Assembly (NCBI RefSeq): GCF_037042905.1
Contig: NC_087247.1
Span: 45,768,420-45,832,419 of the forward strand
Direction of reading: 5' to 3'
Source of the DNA: Lytechinus pictus
Lineage: Eukaryota > Echinodermata > Echinoidea > Temnopleuroida > Toxopneustidae
DNA length: 64,000 bases
The position numbers were made by a program, and so were the translations under genes. How positions within the stretch are numbered: the stretch's first letter is position 1; each line of letters begins with the position of its first letter. The notes under the pieces were generated by a model. That model worked only from the letters and a program-made list of their open reading frames with translations. It did no database searches and was not told where the DNA came from. Below, in pieces: positions 25,029 through 35,383 of this stretch.

Positions 25029-25832
25029 ATGGACATTTTTTCTATTTTCAATACAAACAATATATCATCTGATAATAACTATTACTCAACCGAAGATTTT
25101 ACTTCTAGATTTAGAGACATGGAACATAAATTCAGTTTGCTTCATATTAATGCTCGTAGTTTGAATAAAAATTTTGAGTCATTGGAATCATTACTTTTCA
25201 CTTTAAACAATTTCAAATTTTCCATTATTGGTGTCACGGAAACATGGCTTCACAATACTTCACCTAACATATTCAGTTTGGAAAACTATAATCTCATTAG
25301 GCGTGACCGGGAAGATCAAAGAGGAGGAGGTGTAGCATTTTACATCAGTGAACATTTATAATTCAAAGTAAGGAAAGAAATATCATTAAAACAGAGTGAA
25401 ACTTTATTCATAGAAATCACGAAGCCAAAAAGCAAAACTATAATTATTGGATTGATTTATAGACCCCCTCATGATAAAGTAAATTTATTTTGTGAAGACC
25501 TTGAAACGTGCTTTCATACTATTAGAAAAGAAGAGAAACAAATATATTTAATGGGTGATTTTAACATCAACCTGTTATCCCAAAATAATGAACATGATTT
25601 ATTCCTACACACAATGCATTCATTTGGCGATTATCCCCATATAGATAAACCGACCAGAATTGATAGCCATTCATCAACACTTATCGACAACATTTTTTCA
25701 AATATATTAAACAGAGATATTACCAGCGGATTGTTAATATCTGATATATCGGATAATTTGCCGGTTTTTTCATTTTGCGATAATGATATTCCAAAAGAAA
25801 ATATACTCAAATCGACAATGTATAGAAAATAA
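25029..25832 (+). pseudogene. LINE endonuclease (EEP fold), inactivated
   Basis: Recognised by LLHINARSLNKN, GVTETWL, RGGGVAFYIS, LMGDFNINLL and STLIDNIFSN, in the order typical of LINE apurinic endonucleases. There is an in-frame TAA at 25359-25361 between the GGGVAFYIS motif and the central part. The terminal motif, normally SDH-x-P, reads SDNLPVF, so the catalytic histidine is replaced by asparagine. The frame is lost after 25832. Confidence 0.8.
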
Positions 25833-26140
25833 CATTGAATCGTTTAAAAGGGATCTTGCTATTGAAGAATGGTTGGATGTATTTCATGAGTCTAATTTAA
25901 ACATTGCATACACAAATTTTAACAATAAATTGCAGACATTTTACGAGAAAATTTTTCCTCTGATACCACTGGTCAAAAGAACGAAGGCAAAAATGCCATG
26001 GATTTCTAAAGCAATTTTAAGATCCATACGTACCCGAAAACAAAAATAAATACAAAACTTACAGAAATAGACTAACCAATACAATTCGAGCTTCTCGCAA
26101 ATTATTTTATTCCGAGAAGCTTTACAAAGTCAAATCAAAC

Positions 26141-27914
26141 ATGAAAGCAACATGGGAGATTATAAATGATTTGATTGGCAAGAAACCCAAAATATTACCC
26201 AAAGATAATTTCACAGCTCATGATGTTGCGATAAATTCAGAAGATGTAGCTGATACCTTTAATTCCTTTTTTGTTAACTTAGGACCCTCATTGGCAAACA
26301 AACTTGACAGAACTGATGAAAATTTTGGAAAATTTCTTCCCACACCCATTAACTCTTCTTTATTCTTTAACCCAACAAATGTTCAGGAATTAATTGAAAT
26401 AACAAAAAATCTCAAATCAAGCAAATCACAGGGAATTGATAGAATTGGTACTTTCCTTCTTAAGCAGATCATACACTATATTGCCTCTCCTTTGTGTCAT
26501 ATTTTTAATCTGTCGATTAGCACCGGAATATGTCCTGATTCCCTAAAAATTGCAAAGGTAAATCCTGTTTTAAAAAAGACAATCCGCATGAAATAACAAA
26601 TTACAGGCCTATTTCTATTCTTCCCAGCATTTCCAAAATATTAGAGAAGATTATTTACAATAGACTTTATAAGTTTCTAGATACTTTTCATTTTCTAAAT
26701 TCTAACCAATATGGATTCAGGAAAGGACATTCGACTGATCAGGCTTTAATACAAATATACGATAAAATCACAAATGCAATGACAAAAAAAGAACATATAA
26801 TAGGCGTATTCATGGACTTAAGCAAAGCCTTTGACACTCTTGACCACCAGATATTACTTAAAAAACTTGAAAATTTTGGAATTCGCGGAATTACACTATC
26901 TTGGTTTAAGAGTTATTTGTCCAATAGAAAACAATATGTAATTCACAATAATATTCCTTCTGATTTTCAGTTAATACAATGCGGAGTTCCACAAGGATCA
27001 ATCCTAGGCCCCTTGCTTTTTTTAAAATATATATCAATGATTTGACTTCTGTAACACCTTTATTATCATATGTATTATTTGCAGATGACACCAACATTTT
27101 TTGTTCACATAATAGCTTAGAAACTTTAGTAGATATAATTAACCGTGAATTACCAAAACTATCTTTGTGGTTTAAGTGTAATAAGCTTTCACTCAACATA
27201 GATAGAACAAACTTTATATATTTCAAGCATACACACTCACATGATAACGAATTTCCTTACAATATAAACATAGACAATACTCCTCTCAAAAGGAAAAGAG
27301 AAACAAAGTTTTTAGGTGTCACAATAGATGAAAATTTAAATTGGAATGAACATGTACGTTGTATAACTACTAGTATTTCTAGAAACGTTGGTATACTTTA
27401 CAAAATGAAAAACATAATTCCACATACAACTCTTGTCATACTCTACAATTCATTAATATTGTCTTATATATCATATTGCAACATAGTTTGGGCAACATGT
27501 GCAAAAACTAAAATTAATACAATATACTTATTACAGAAAAAAGCAATTCGAATCTGTACTGATTCCCAATATTTATCACACACAAATCCATTATTCCATA
27601 AACTAAAGACTCTAACAGTATTTGACATAAATACTCTTCAAAATTTACTACTTATGTTTAATTACGTAAATAACATGCTCCCACCTTCATTCCACAATTT
27701 TTATACTCTGAATACATCTATTCATTCTTACCCTACCCGTAACTCTTCATATTTCCATTTAATCAACCCTAAATTGCTTATTGCGCAGAGATCCATAAGA
27801 CACCATGGTCCAGATTTGTGGAACTCTCTACCAGAGCCTGTAAAACAATCTTCGTCTCTTCACTCATTTAAGGCAAACGTTAAATCTATGTTATTATCAG
27901 AATATTTGAAGTAA
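26141..27914 (+). pseudogene. LINE reverse transcriptase, frameshifted
   Basis: Segments in different frames read the template-binding and finger regions (SSKSQGIDRIGTFLLKQI), then GVFMDLSKAFDTLDHQILL, CGVPQGSILGPLLF, and the catalytic YVLFADDTNIF box. The last segment (to 27914) continues through FLGVTIDENLNWNEHV and the C-terminal HHGPDLWNSLPEPVK motif. The active-site FADD is intact in sequence, but the frame shifts twice between 26596 and 26979, so no full protein can be made. Confidence 0.85.
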
Positions 27915-28382
27915 AATTTCTGTGTCATATCCTTTTTATCGTGAATTTATTCCTCCTTCGATTTAGTCATTACCAATATCTTCATCATGACCACCATCAT
28001 CTCCATGGCCTTCATCATAATCATCATCATCAACATCATCATATCACCGTCACCCTCAGTTTTATCATCTTCATCTTCATACTATAATATTGCATGAAGT
28101 CATGTTTCGTATTTGAAAATGTATGCCCATTCTGCTTTATAAATGTATTAATTTATTCAATTAGTATAAGTTTGGGATTGTAATTTTTTTCAAGCAATCT
28201 GTTTATGATGACAATCCTTCTCCTGCAAATTGTGAATATCATATAGTTAATCATTTTTGTCTGAAATTATCTTTTTAATACTCTTTATTTATGATTCATG
28301 CCAAAAATGCTAGCATATTATGTTATGAAAAATGTATTATACGAATGTTATGGATGCAGAAGAAAACAATAAATCAAATCAA

Positions 28383-29083
28383 ATATACATACGTACACAA
28401 TTTCTTCAACATGTTTTATTATCAAAGTAAAATTTAATCCAAAACCGAGTACATAAACTCAAGGTTGATAATTATAACAAAATTTACAACTTTTCATTTT
28501 GTGTTAACAACAGTCTACAAATTATGTACAAACCACTGAAGCAATTAATGATTGAATGAAATGCGTGAACAAGTATATACTAAGAAAACTAAACCAAGCT
28601 GAGACAAAGATAATTATGGTTCACAATGTTACCATCGCCACTCGTATTCTATTTCGCTTAAAGCTCCCACATGCACACACTCCCACCCCCACCAACGTAC
28701 ACACGTGCAAACACATACAGGACATTCATTCATTTCTAATAAACATTGGCAGTCTTTCATAAGTTCTAGTTTGGTAACAACAGCACAAATAACAGCAACA
28801 ATAAACAAGATAATTATGATTATAAACTTGTATAATGCCTCATTAAGTTTTCAGTGAATGACTCTTCTTAACCATTCAAACCAGAATTTCTAGATTTAGA
28901 TATATATTATACTGTTTATTGGAAATTACATGGAATGAAAATAAAGTAATATTTAAAAAATGAATTATAATCACAGATTTCTAAACATACAAATTATTAT
29001 CTGTTCACCACATGATAATATGCCTATAAATCGATTAGATACTCCATTTAAATTACGTCTTGACGATTTGCATTGTTTGTCAC
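28383..29083. other. No gene seen; 3' UTR of the fucosyltransferase at the right edge
   Basis: Noncoding AT-rich DNA downstream of the minus-strand fucosyltransferase. On that strand an AATAAA-type signal would be expected here; several AT-rich candidates exist and none is decisive. Confidence 0.4.
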
Positions 29084-30475
29084 CTACGTAATCTTGATGG
29101 GAAACCCTGAAATGTTGCGACAAGACTGAGGCCACCATTCTTTCCAATCCGGCAGGATTGGTTTGTTGATCTTTCCCGCTCTTGCTGCTTTTTCGTCATC
29201 TAATAGTCTACTGACGACCTGGCACATATTCTGAGGCATAAAAAGCCATGATTCGTTTGTGAATTCGACGGATCCTTGTTTCTTCCATTCAAAGAACTTA
29301 TTGTAGAGATTGTCATTCTGATCAAGAATGGTTACATAGTCCGCAAGATCTTGGATCGTTTCGAAGTCCTCGACATGGATGAATGAATCCGGTGGAACGA
29401 CTGCCTCGTAGTCCGCTCGAGGAGGTCCAAACACAATAGGGACTAGGTCGTTTTTGAAGGCATTATTCCACAGTTTTTCGGTGATGTAGTCTCGACAAGC
29501 GCAGTTTTCTAAAGCGAGATAGAACTTGAACTGTCGTAGTACACCATTGCATGTTTCGGAGAAGTTATCTACACGTGGAGGACAAGCTCCTTGCTCCCCG
29601 CACTTGCCGTACATGCCCACGTCAAGATATTTGGATAGCTCTTTGACAAACCCAGTCCTATTCCAATGCAGATAGATGGACTGACAGTTAGAGGACAACC
29701 ATGCGACCTGTCGTTTCCGACCAGCAGCCCAATTCCTTGTTTCGTTTGAACTAATCGATGGTTTACTGGTGTCATAGTAAGCAAAGCTAGCATATAAGTG
29801 GGACTCCCTGAAACGGTATGACATTATGTAATCATAAGCGCTGTTGATATAGTCTTTGGGTGGAAGGACTCCTTTTTGTGTATTTAGTGGACTTTCGTGG
29901 GAGTAAAATATCAATTTTTGTCCTTTACGTTTATGACTCAATATTTTAGTCCAATTCCAGAGTGTCCTGGGTAAGAGCAAGACGGCATCACTATCTTTTA
30001 ATGTCTCATAATTGGCGTCGATCACCAAATTGATACCGCATGCTAGTCCTGGACAGGGCTCGATTCCACGTTGTCGGTGTTCAGTTCCCCATATTTGGAC
30101 TTGTTTAACACAATGAGGTCTAGGAAGAGCTTCACGAATCACAAGTTTGGTGTCAATCAACTTTTGTTGACCACCGTCTTCTGAAGACCTGGTATTCGGT
30201 TGGATCAAAGAGGCCGGTTGGTCTACACAAAATTTGAGCTCAGATTTATACCCTTCTTGTTCCCTTTCATGTGCTCCCCTCTCTTGCATTATCCTCAAAA
30301 TATCTCCGTAATCTTGAAGGAGCCTAGTACATTCCTCTTTGCTAACAAGACGAACCTTTGATCGATCACTCCCACTGGAAGATCCTCTGATCCAATGGCA
30401 ATGGTAGGAGATCCAGCAGAATGCTAAGATACCCCAAGATGTAATGACATAGAGTAAGAGACGCTTGGGGGACAT
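29084..30475 (-). CDS. Alpha-1,3-fucosyltransferase, glycosyltransferase family 10
   Basis: Transfers fucose from GDP-fucose to glycoconjugates in the Golgi (family knowledge). The frame gives 463 residues from the ATG at 30475-30473 to TAG at 29086-29084. Residues about 6-22 (LLLYVITSWGILAFCWI) are a type II signal anchor, followed by a charged stem. The GT10 donor-binding motif is at about 318-336: FYLALENCACRDYITEKLW, then VPIVFGPP. Cysteines and several N-glycosylation sequons (NRT, NET, NFS, NES, NIS) fit a lumenal enzyme. I chose this start because a TTTTATATTTTCAG acceptor lies 12 bases upstream, so the 5' UTR is spliced and the longer frame is intronic. Length is somewhat above the usual 350-430. 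The whole coding region is one exon. Exact linkage specificity cannot be read from sequence. Confidence 0.93.
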   Translation of the reverse strand: MSPKRLLLYVITSWGILAFCWISYHCHWIRGSSSGSDRSKVRLVSKEECTRLLQDYGDILRIMQERGAHEREQEGYKSELKFCVDQPASLIQPNTRSSEDGGQQKLIDTKLVIREALPRPHCVKQVQIWGTEHRQRGIEPCPGLACGINLVIDANYETLKDSDAVLLLPRTLWNWTKILSHKRKGQKLIFYSHESPLNTQKGVLPPKDYINSAYDYIMSYRFRESHLYASFAYYDTSKPSISSNETRNWAAGRKRQVAWLSSNCQSIYLHWNRTGFVKELSKYLDVGMYGKCGEQGACPPRVDNFSETCNGVLRQFKFYLALENCACRDYITEKLWNNAFKNDLVPIVFGPPRADYEAVVPPDSFIHVEDFETIQDLADYVTILDQNDNLYNKFFEWKKQGSVEFTNESWLFMPQNMCQVVSRLLDDEKAARAGKINKPILPDWKEWWPQSCRNISGFPIKIT

Positions 30476-30487
30476 TGTAGATAAAAC

Positions 30488-31613
30488 CTGAAAATATAAA
30501 AAGTGAAGAGTATAATTCTGGATAAACGCACTAAAAGACTGAAGTTTTTTGGCAAACATCTGTGGTGGCCATGTAATGTCAGATGGACTCGAACGGGTTG
30601 TGTTTTCAATACAACCTCAAAACACTATAACGACCAAAAAAATATTCTAAGATGTCATTTTTAAAGATGTTAAAGCATTCGTTCCTATTTGATATTACTT
30701 CTTTAAAGTTCAATTTGTTGCCATTTATCTTGATACCTATAATGCTATCCCAAAATCGCTTTAATTTATTCATTTTTTTCTACTAACAGATTACATAAAT
30801 ATAACTAATGTAAAAAATAAGCCCTTTTGTAATGTAGACCTATAATCTTTGATTATGTTGAGTGAATGAGCATTGCCTTGAAAAAAGGCAAATTAACTCA
30901 TATTCAATGGCGAGGGGAGGCATGTTACTCCCAAAGTCTCTGTCGAGTGTCGAACATATTTTTTTTAGTCCATACCTAAAAGGACATACGTGACTGTATT
31001 TTCAATGTACGTTGGACTTCTGTTCTGTATGAAATTGATTTCGAAAAATTATCTGTACATATTTTAAAGATCTTCACTTTGGTCACTTCGTCGTACACAT
31101 AATGATTAACTACCACATAAATCTTGAAAGAGATGGAACATGTAAATGTTTATACTCTTAGTGCATCTGCAGCATGAGGTAGCTATGAACTACGAAACAC
31201 TTTGACCTCTCGCAATTCTTGAACAGTGACGCCCCTGACCTTTAAACTGTATTATTGGCAGACATTCAAGGGCCACAAGCACCAGACATTTTAAACAAGT
31301 TACTCCAATTTACACTTTCATGAAAGGGGAATGGGAAAAGAAGGGCCTGTTAATGATATAAAGGCACTAAATCTATTCCAACACCTTGCACTCCAAATAA
31401 ATATAACAGTTTCTGATACCTTATTGTTTCTAATGTTTAATAGGTTTTTTTCGTTGTACACATTGTGGCGAATTTCTTCTTCTTTTGTGACGGGGATGAA
31501 AATAAAATCCTCAACAGCGCAGTTCCAACCGCTTGCCTTACATTTCAGAGAATTTGAGAGATTTAAATAGGTGTCACGAGTTTGTATTTGTTGTATACTA
31601 TCAACATTCTCAA
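30488..31613. other. Upstream intron/intergenic DNA of the fucosyltransferase
   Basis: Begins (on the minus strand) with the acceptor of the fucosyltransferase coding exon, whose first base is 30487. No 5' exon or promoter could be placed by eye. Confidence 0.45.
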
Positions 31614-32540
31614 TATTTGATTTGATTTAATGTTCTCTTCTGCATACATTCATTTAATTAGTATATATTTTTTCATAACAAAACAAAACGTAATATTGTT
31701 TACTGTTTTTTGGCATGAATCATAGAGTAAATGTACTAAAAACATTATTTAAAAAACACAAAAAAATTATCCACTACCAACATGTTAAAACATTTACAAT
31801 TAACAGGAGAAGTATTGTCATCATAAGCAGATTGCTTGAAAAAAATGACAACCCCAGATTAAAACTCATTAAATTGATTAAATGCACTGATACAGCAGAA
31901 TGTGTATATGTTTATACCAAAAACATCAGTTCATAATGAAGATGGAGATGATAAGGATGAGGATGATGAAAACAATAGTAAAGTGAAAGCAATGGAGATG
32001 ATGGTGGTCATGATGGAGATAAAGGTGATGATTAAGTCAAGGGAAGGGGGATTTCATGAAAAACTAAAGCATTGATACAGAAAATTCACTTCAAATATTC
32101 TGATTATAACATGGATTTGACATTTGCTTTAAATGAATAAAGAGACGATAGTCTTTTGATAGACTCTGGAAGAGAGTTCCATAAATTAGGACCATGATGT
32201 CTTATGGATCTCTGTGCAATAAGCAATTTAGGGTTGATTAAATGAAAATTTGAAGAGTTATGGGTGGGATAAGAATGAATAGATGTGTTCATAGTATTGT
32301 GGAATGAAGGTGGCAACATGTTATTTACGAACTTGAACACAAGTAGTAAACTTTGAAGTGAATTTACGTCAAATATTGGAATAATGGATTTGTGTGATAA
32401 AATAATATTGCGAATCAGTACAAATTCGAATGGCTTTTTTCTGTAACAAGTACATTGTATTTATTTTGGTGTTTGCACATGTTGCCCAAACTATATTGCA
32501 GTACGAAATATTATACAGATATTGCCTTCCTAGAGTTTGA
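31614..32540 (-). mobile_element. 5'-truncated copy of the 25029 LINE
   Basis: On the minus strand, 32340-32104 reads FKFVNNMLPPSFHN, SYPTHNSSNFHLINPKLLIA and RHHGPNLWNSLPESIK, nearly the same as the end of the LINE at 25029-27914. The 3' UTR follows with TCATCA/CTCCAT simple sequence (about 31940-32030) and the same AAATCAAATC-type end at about 31614. Homology before 32340 continues to about 32540 in a broken frame. The shared simple-sequence block shows that it belongs to the element. Confidence 0.85.
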
Positions 32541-32665
32541 ATATAACATTTCCACTCCCCGACGGAATTATATTTTTCCCAAGGGATTATATTTTGCCCG
32601 AAGTGCGCAGCGCTGAGGGAAAATATTCTCCCGAGGGAAAAAAAAACCTTCGGAGGGGAGTTGAA
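32541..32665. repeat. Short inverted-repeat element
   Basis: ACATTTCCACTCCCCGACGG on the left pairs with CCTTCGGAGGGGAGTTGAAATGT on the right, and internal CCCGAAG/CTCCCGAGGGA words add to a hairpin. It directly abuts the truncated LINE. No target duplication was identified. Confidence 0.6.
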
Positions 32666-33504
32666 ATGTTATTTATTAAAACGATAGACCAGGCAATATC
32701 TGTTATTTTATATAGTCTTTGTGGATTCGCCATCAGAGATTGCATTCATCATCTGGCTCCAACCTGAAATTCTTGCTACAGCTCTGATCCATCTACGTCA
32801 TAATAGAATTTCCTTTGAAAATACATCAAGCGCGTTCTTAATGCAATCGACGCGTTAACAGTAGCGCGTACATCAAATAAACTACCTGATTACGCAACTT
32901 GTAAGCAGCGAGTGACGTCACCTTAGTGAATATAACGCCGCAATTGACAACACAACACAGTTATATTTACCGAGGTGACGTCAAAACCCAGAATATAACA
33001 AATGTGATCCTCGCAGCTATGGTCACGTGATGGCGTATTGACCTATCACTGATTCGAATCTACATAACCTATGTAATATACGGTATATATTAACGAATTG
33101 TATAGTGTGACAAGGGTATATGAACTATATTTTTCATTTCGTAAAGCACACCTACGTTTCTAGATATCGTATATGTTCATTCCAATTTACATTTTCATCT
33201 ATTGTGACAACTAAAAACTTTGTTTCCTTTATCTTTTGAGAGAAATGTTATCTATGTTTATACATACAGTTTGTTTTATCTACATTATTTATATTCAGTG
33301 AGAGCAAAGCCTTCTAGTCCTTGGCATCGTTTGCGGGATGTTTACATGATCTTATTGCCTGAGAGTCCTTTCAACATTCCCAGCTAAGGTCAGACTTTAT
33401 AACCTGGACCGCGCTCGTGAAGAGCACTGTCCTTCGCTTACGTAACAGCGAGGATAGTCTCCCAGTCGCGTGCGACCTCGCCAAGCGATGACAGATCTCT
33501 GTCG
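32666..33504. other. No gene seen
   Basis: Noncoding sequence with several TGACGTCA-like words (for example 32911 and 32976). The end (33440-33504) carries CGCGTGCGACCTCGCC words related to the flank at 34440-34490, so the repeat complex may start before 33505. Confidence 0.4.
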
Positions 33505-34440
33505 CGTGTAGCCTCTTGTCGAGGCCCTGTCGGCTGCTTTCCGAGCGAACATGGCAAAGCACGGGAGAGAGCGAAGCAGAGCGCCGCGAGACAGGGCCTC
33601 TGGACATCTGTACCGAATTTCACCGACTTTCTTTTGTTTTTTATTGTTTTTACCAATTCACCGACCAAAAACTGGTCGGTGAAAATCATCCAATGAGAGC
33701 GCGAGCTGCTATGACGTCATATTAAATATTCATGAGCTCATCTTGAATGGCAACCCTTGGATTCTTGGCGAAGAGTGACGACGAAATATCAAAGAGCACT
33801 GAATATGCCTCTAAAATGCTGAATATTGACCGATTTAAGGATTTGCAAGTCGATGAAATTAACTCTGCACTGAAAGGACGAGATGTCTTTGTAAATCTAC
33901 CCACAGGATATGGAAAAAAAAGTAATATTTCATGCGATTCCACCGGTCGATCCGGGGCGTCGATTATCGATCTCCGCTGTGCAGTGCAGTGAGGGAAGCT
34001 GGAGTGGAGTTGCTGGGAGTTGACTCGAGTCTGACCAGCGGCTGAGCAGTATCTCCCGGGAAGTTTCGGGGCGGTGATGGGTCTGTTACGGCCAGTAGTA
34101 ATAGTAGTAGTAGTAGTAGTAGTACCACTACTTGTAGCATTTTGCTGGTTATATCCCCTTTAGTGTCCCGCAATTAAATGAATCCCCTGCAGAATAGTGT
34201 ACTACTATATAGTATTCCGAACCCAAGACGAAACAGCTCTGACATTTCATTGGTTTACTCGGTGACCGGTAATATCATGACTCATGTATATTCATTAGGA
34301 AGACGTTCCTCATGAATATATAATTCAGTTCAGATGTCAAGAGGCCCTGGCTCGCGCCAGGCCTAATTCGCTTCGCGAATTAGGAAAGCCCTCGCTTCGC
34401 TCGGGAAGCAGCTGCCAGGGCCTCGACAAGAGGCTATGTC
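33505..34440. mobile_element. TIR DNA transposon remnant with helicase scrap
   Basis: The left arm AGCCTCTTGTCGAGGCCCTG at about 33510 pairs with the right arm around 34415-34437, read inverted. A second inner pair (GACAGGGCCTCTGGACATCT at about 33590 and its complement at about 34335) shows arms of about 100 bases. Between them is a fragment of a superfamily II helicase (33747-33950). GC-rich arms contrast with the AT-rich surroundings. A helicase inside a TIR element would fit an Academ-type transposon, but I see no nuclease to confirm it. Confidence 0.55.
33747..33950 (+). pseudogene. RecQ-like helicase N-terminal fragment
   Basis: Starts MATLGFLAKSDDEISKSTEY and reaches FKDLQVDEINSALKGRDVFV then NLPTGYGKK. 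This is the Q-motif-like approach and Walker A loop of RecQ/superfamily II helicases, normally PTGxGKS. The last loop residue is K rather than S or T, and the sequence turns into unrelated low-information frame directly afterwards. All other helicase motifs are missing. Probably a transposon-borne relic rather than a host gene. Confidence 0.7.
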
Positions 34441-35001
34441 GCGTGCGACTTCGCCTGACCTCACGCCGAGGACAAATTTGTTTTGCATAAGTCCACGGTC
34501 TTGCTCGTCTGCCCTTGTGTACGTTATGCAACATCAAGGACAGACTGGCAGTCGCGTGCAGCCCATCTATGCCGAGGACGAATGTTGTTCTTGGGAGAAG
34601 GATAGAAACCAACTCAAGGATGCTTTGCTCAACTTAGCTCTCTATAAAAATAATGGGTGAGAACTTTTAGATTTATACAGAGTCAGACAATGAAAGAAGA
34701 GACGAACAGATGGTGAATTTAGTGAGATTTGTCAGAGCTTACATTACCGTGATTATTGTGGTTTAATAATCTCCAACACCCATATACATTTCGTAACACA
34801 GGTTATTTCTTTTTTTTTTAAATTTTACATTCAAATTTTTCGGAATTTTCTCCTATGTACTTGTATAAATATGCATTCAAATTAATTCTCTATTTTGGTG
34901 GCCTCGGCCTTTACTCATATAACTTGCCGGTTAGTATTGTGTATGCTTTTGTGGGTGAGGGGCTCGTGAGGGGATAAATTGGGAATGCGGGTGTGTGTTT
35001 G
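34441..35001. other. No gene seen
   Basis: Begins with GTCGCGTGCGACTTCGCC-type repeats related to 33450-33490, another hint that the helicase element sits in a larger repeat. The remainder is AT-rich. Confidence 0.4.
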
Positions 35002-35383
35002 ATACCCCTTTCATAAACCCAATTATGCGGCTAATAGCAGCATAATTTGGTCGTAAAATCGGAGGAGGATCAGAGTTATCCGCATTATTTTGATGCTGCA
35101 ATTATCCGCATAATAGCAGCATCGGGACAAGATTTTGAGTTTATGAACGCATTTCCAAATAATGCGGATAATTGCCATGGTGCGGTCACAAGGTCACCCT
35201 TTTCCAACACAACCGCATCGGAGGGGGCGTGTCCAGTTGTCGTGACGATTATCCGCCTTTTTCAGGACGGGCGCTCGTAAAAATAATGCGGATAATTTTC
35301 GGAGTTTGTGAACGCATTTTTTATTGAATTATCCGCATTACTATTAGGCGGCTAATTGGAGGATAGGTTTATGAAAGGGGTAT
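35002..35383. mobile_element. MITE with six ATTATCCGCATAAT motifs
   Basis: The termini are inverted repeats, ATACCCCTTTCATAAACCCA on the left and the complement ATACCCCTTTCATAAACCTA on the right. Inside, the word ATTATCCGCATTAT or its complement appears about six times (near 35078, 35099, 35158, 35247, 35283 and 35327). No coding capacity; the target duplication is unclear. Confidence 0.8.

Larger units (their letters stand above)
25029..28382 (+). mobile_element. CR1/Jockey-like LINE, degenerate
   Basis: An apurinic-type endonuclease is followed by a reverse transcriptase in one ancestral reading frame, now broken by at least one in-frame stop (25359-25361) and several frameshifts (near 25800, 26100, 26600-26780 and 27000). 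The 3' region 27915-28382 contains TCATCA simple sequence and ends in a short AAATCAAATC repeat, a tail type seen in CR1/L2-like elements rather than poly(A). A second copy of the 3' part is at 31614-32540 on the minus strand. No target duplication was identified. Dead and incapable of autonomous movement as read here. Confidence 0.85.

Noticed and set aside
30476-30609. Longer N-terminus for the fucosyltransferase
   Set aside because: The extension lies beyond a strong TTTTATATTTTCAG acceptor and would place residues before the signal anchor with no family support.
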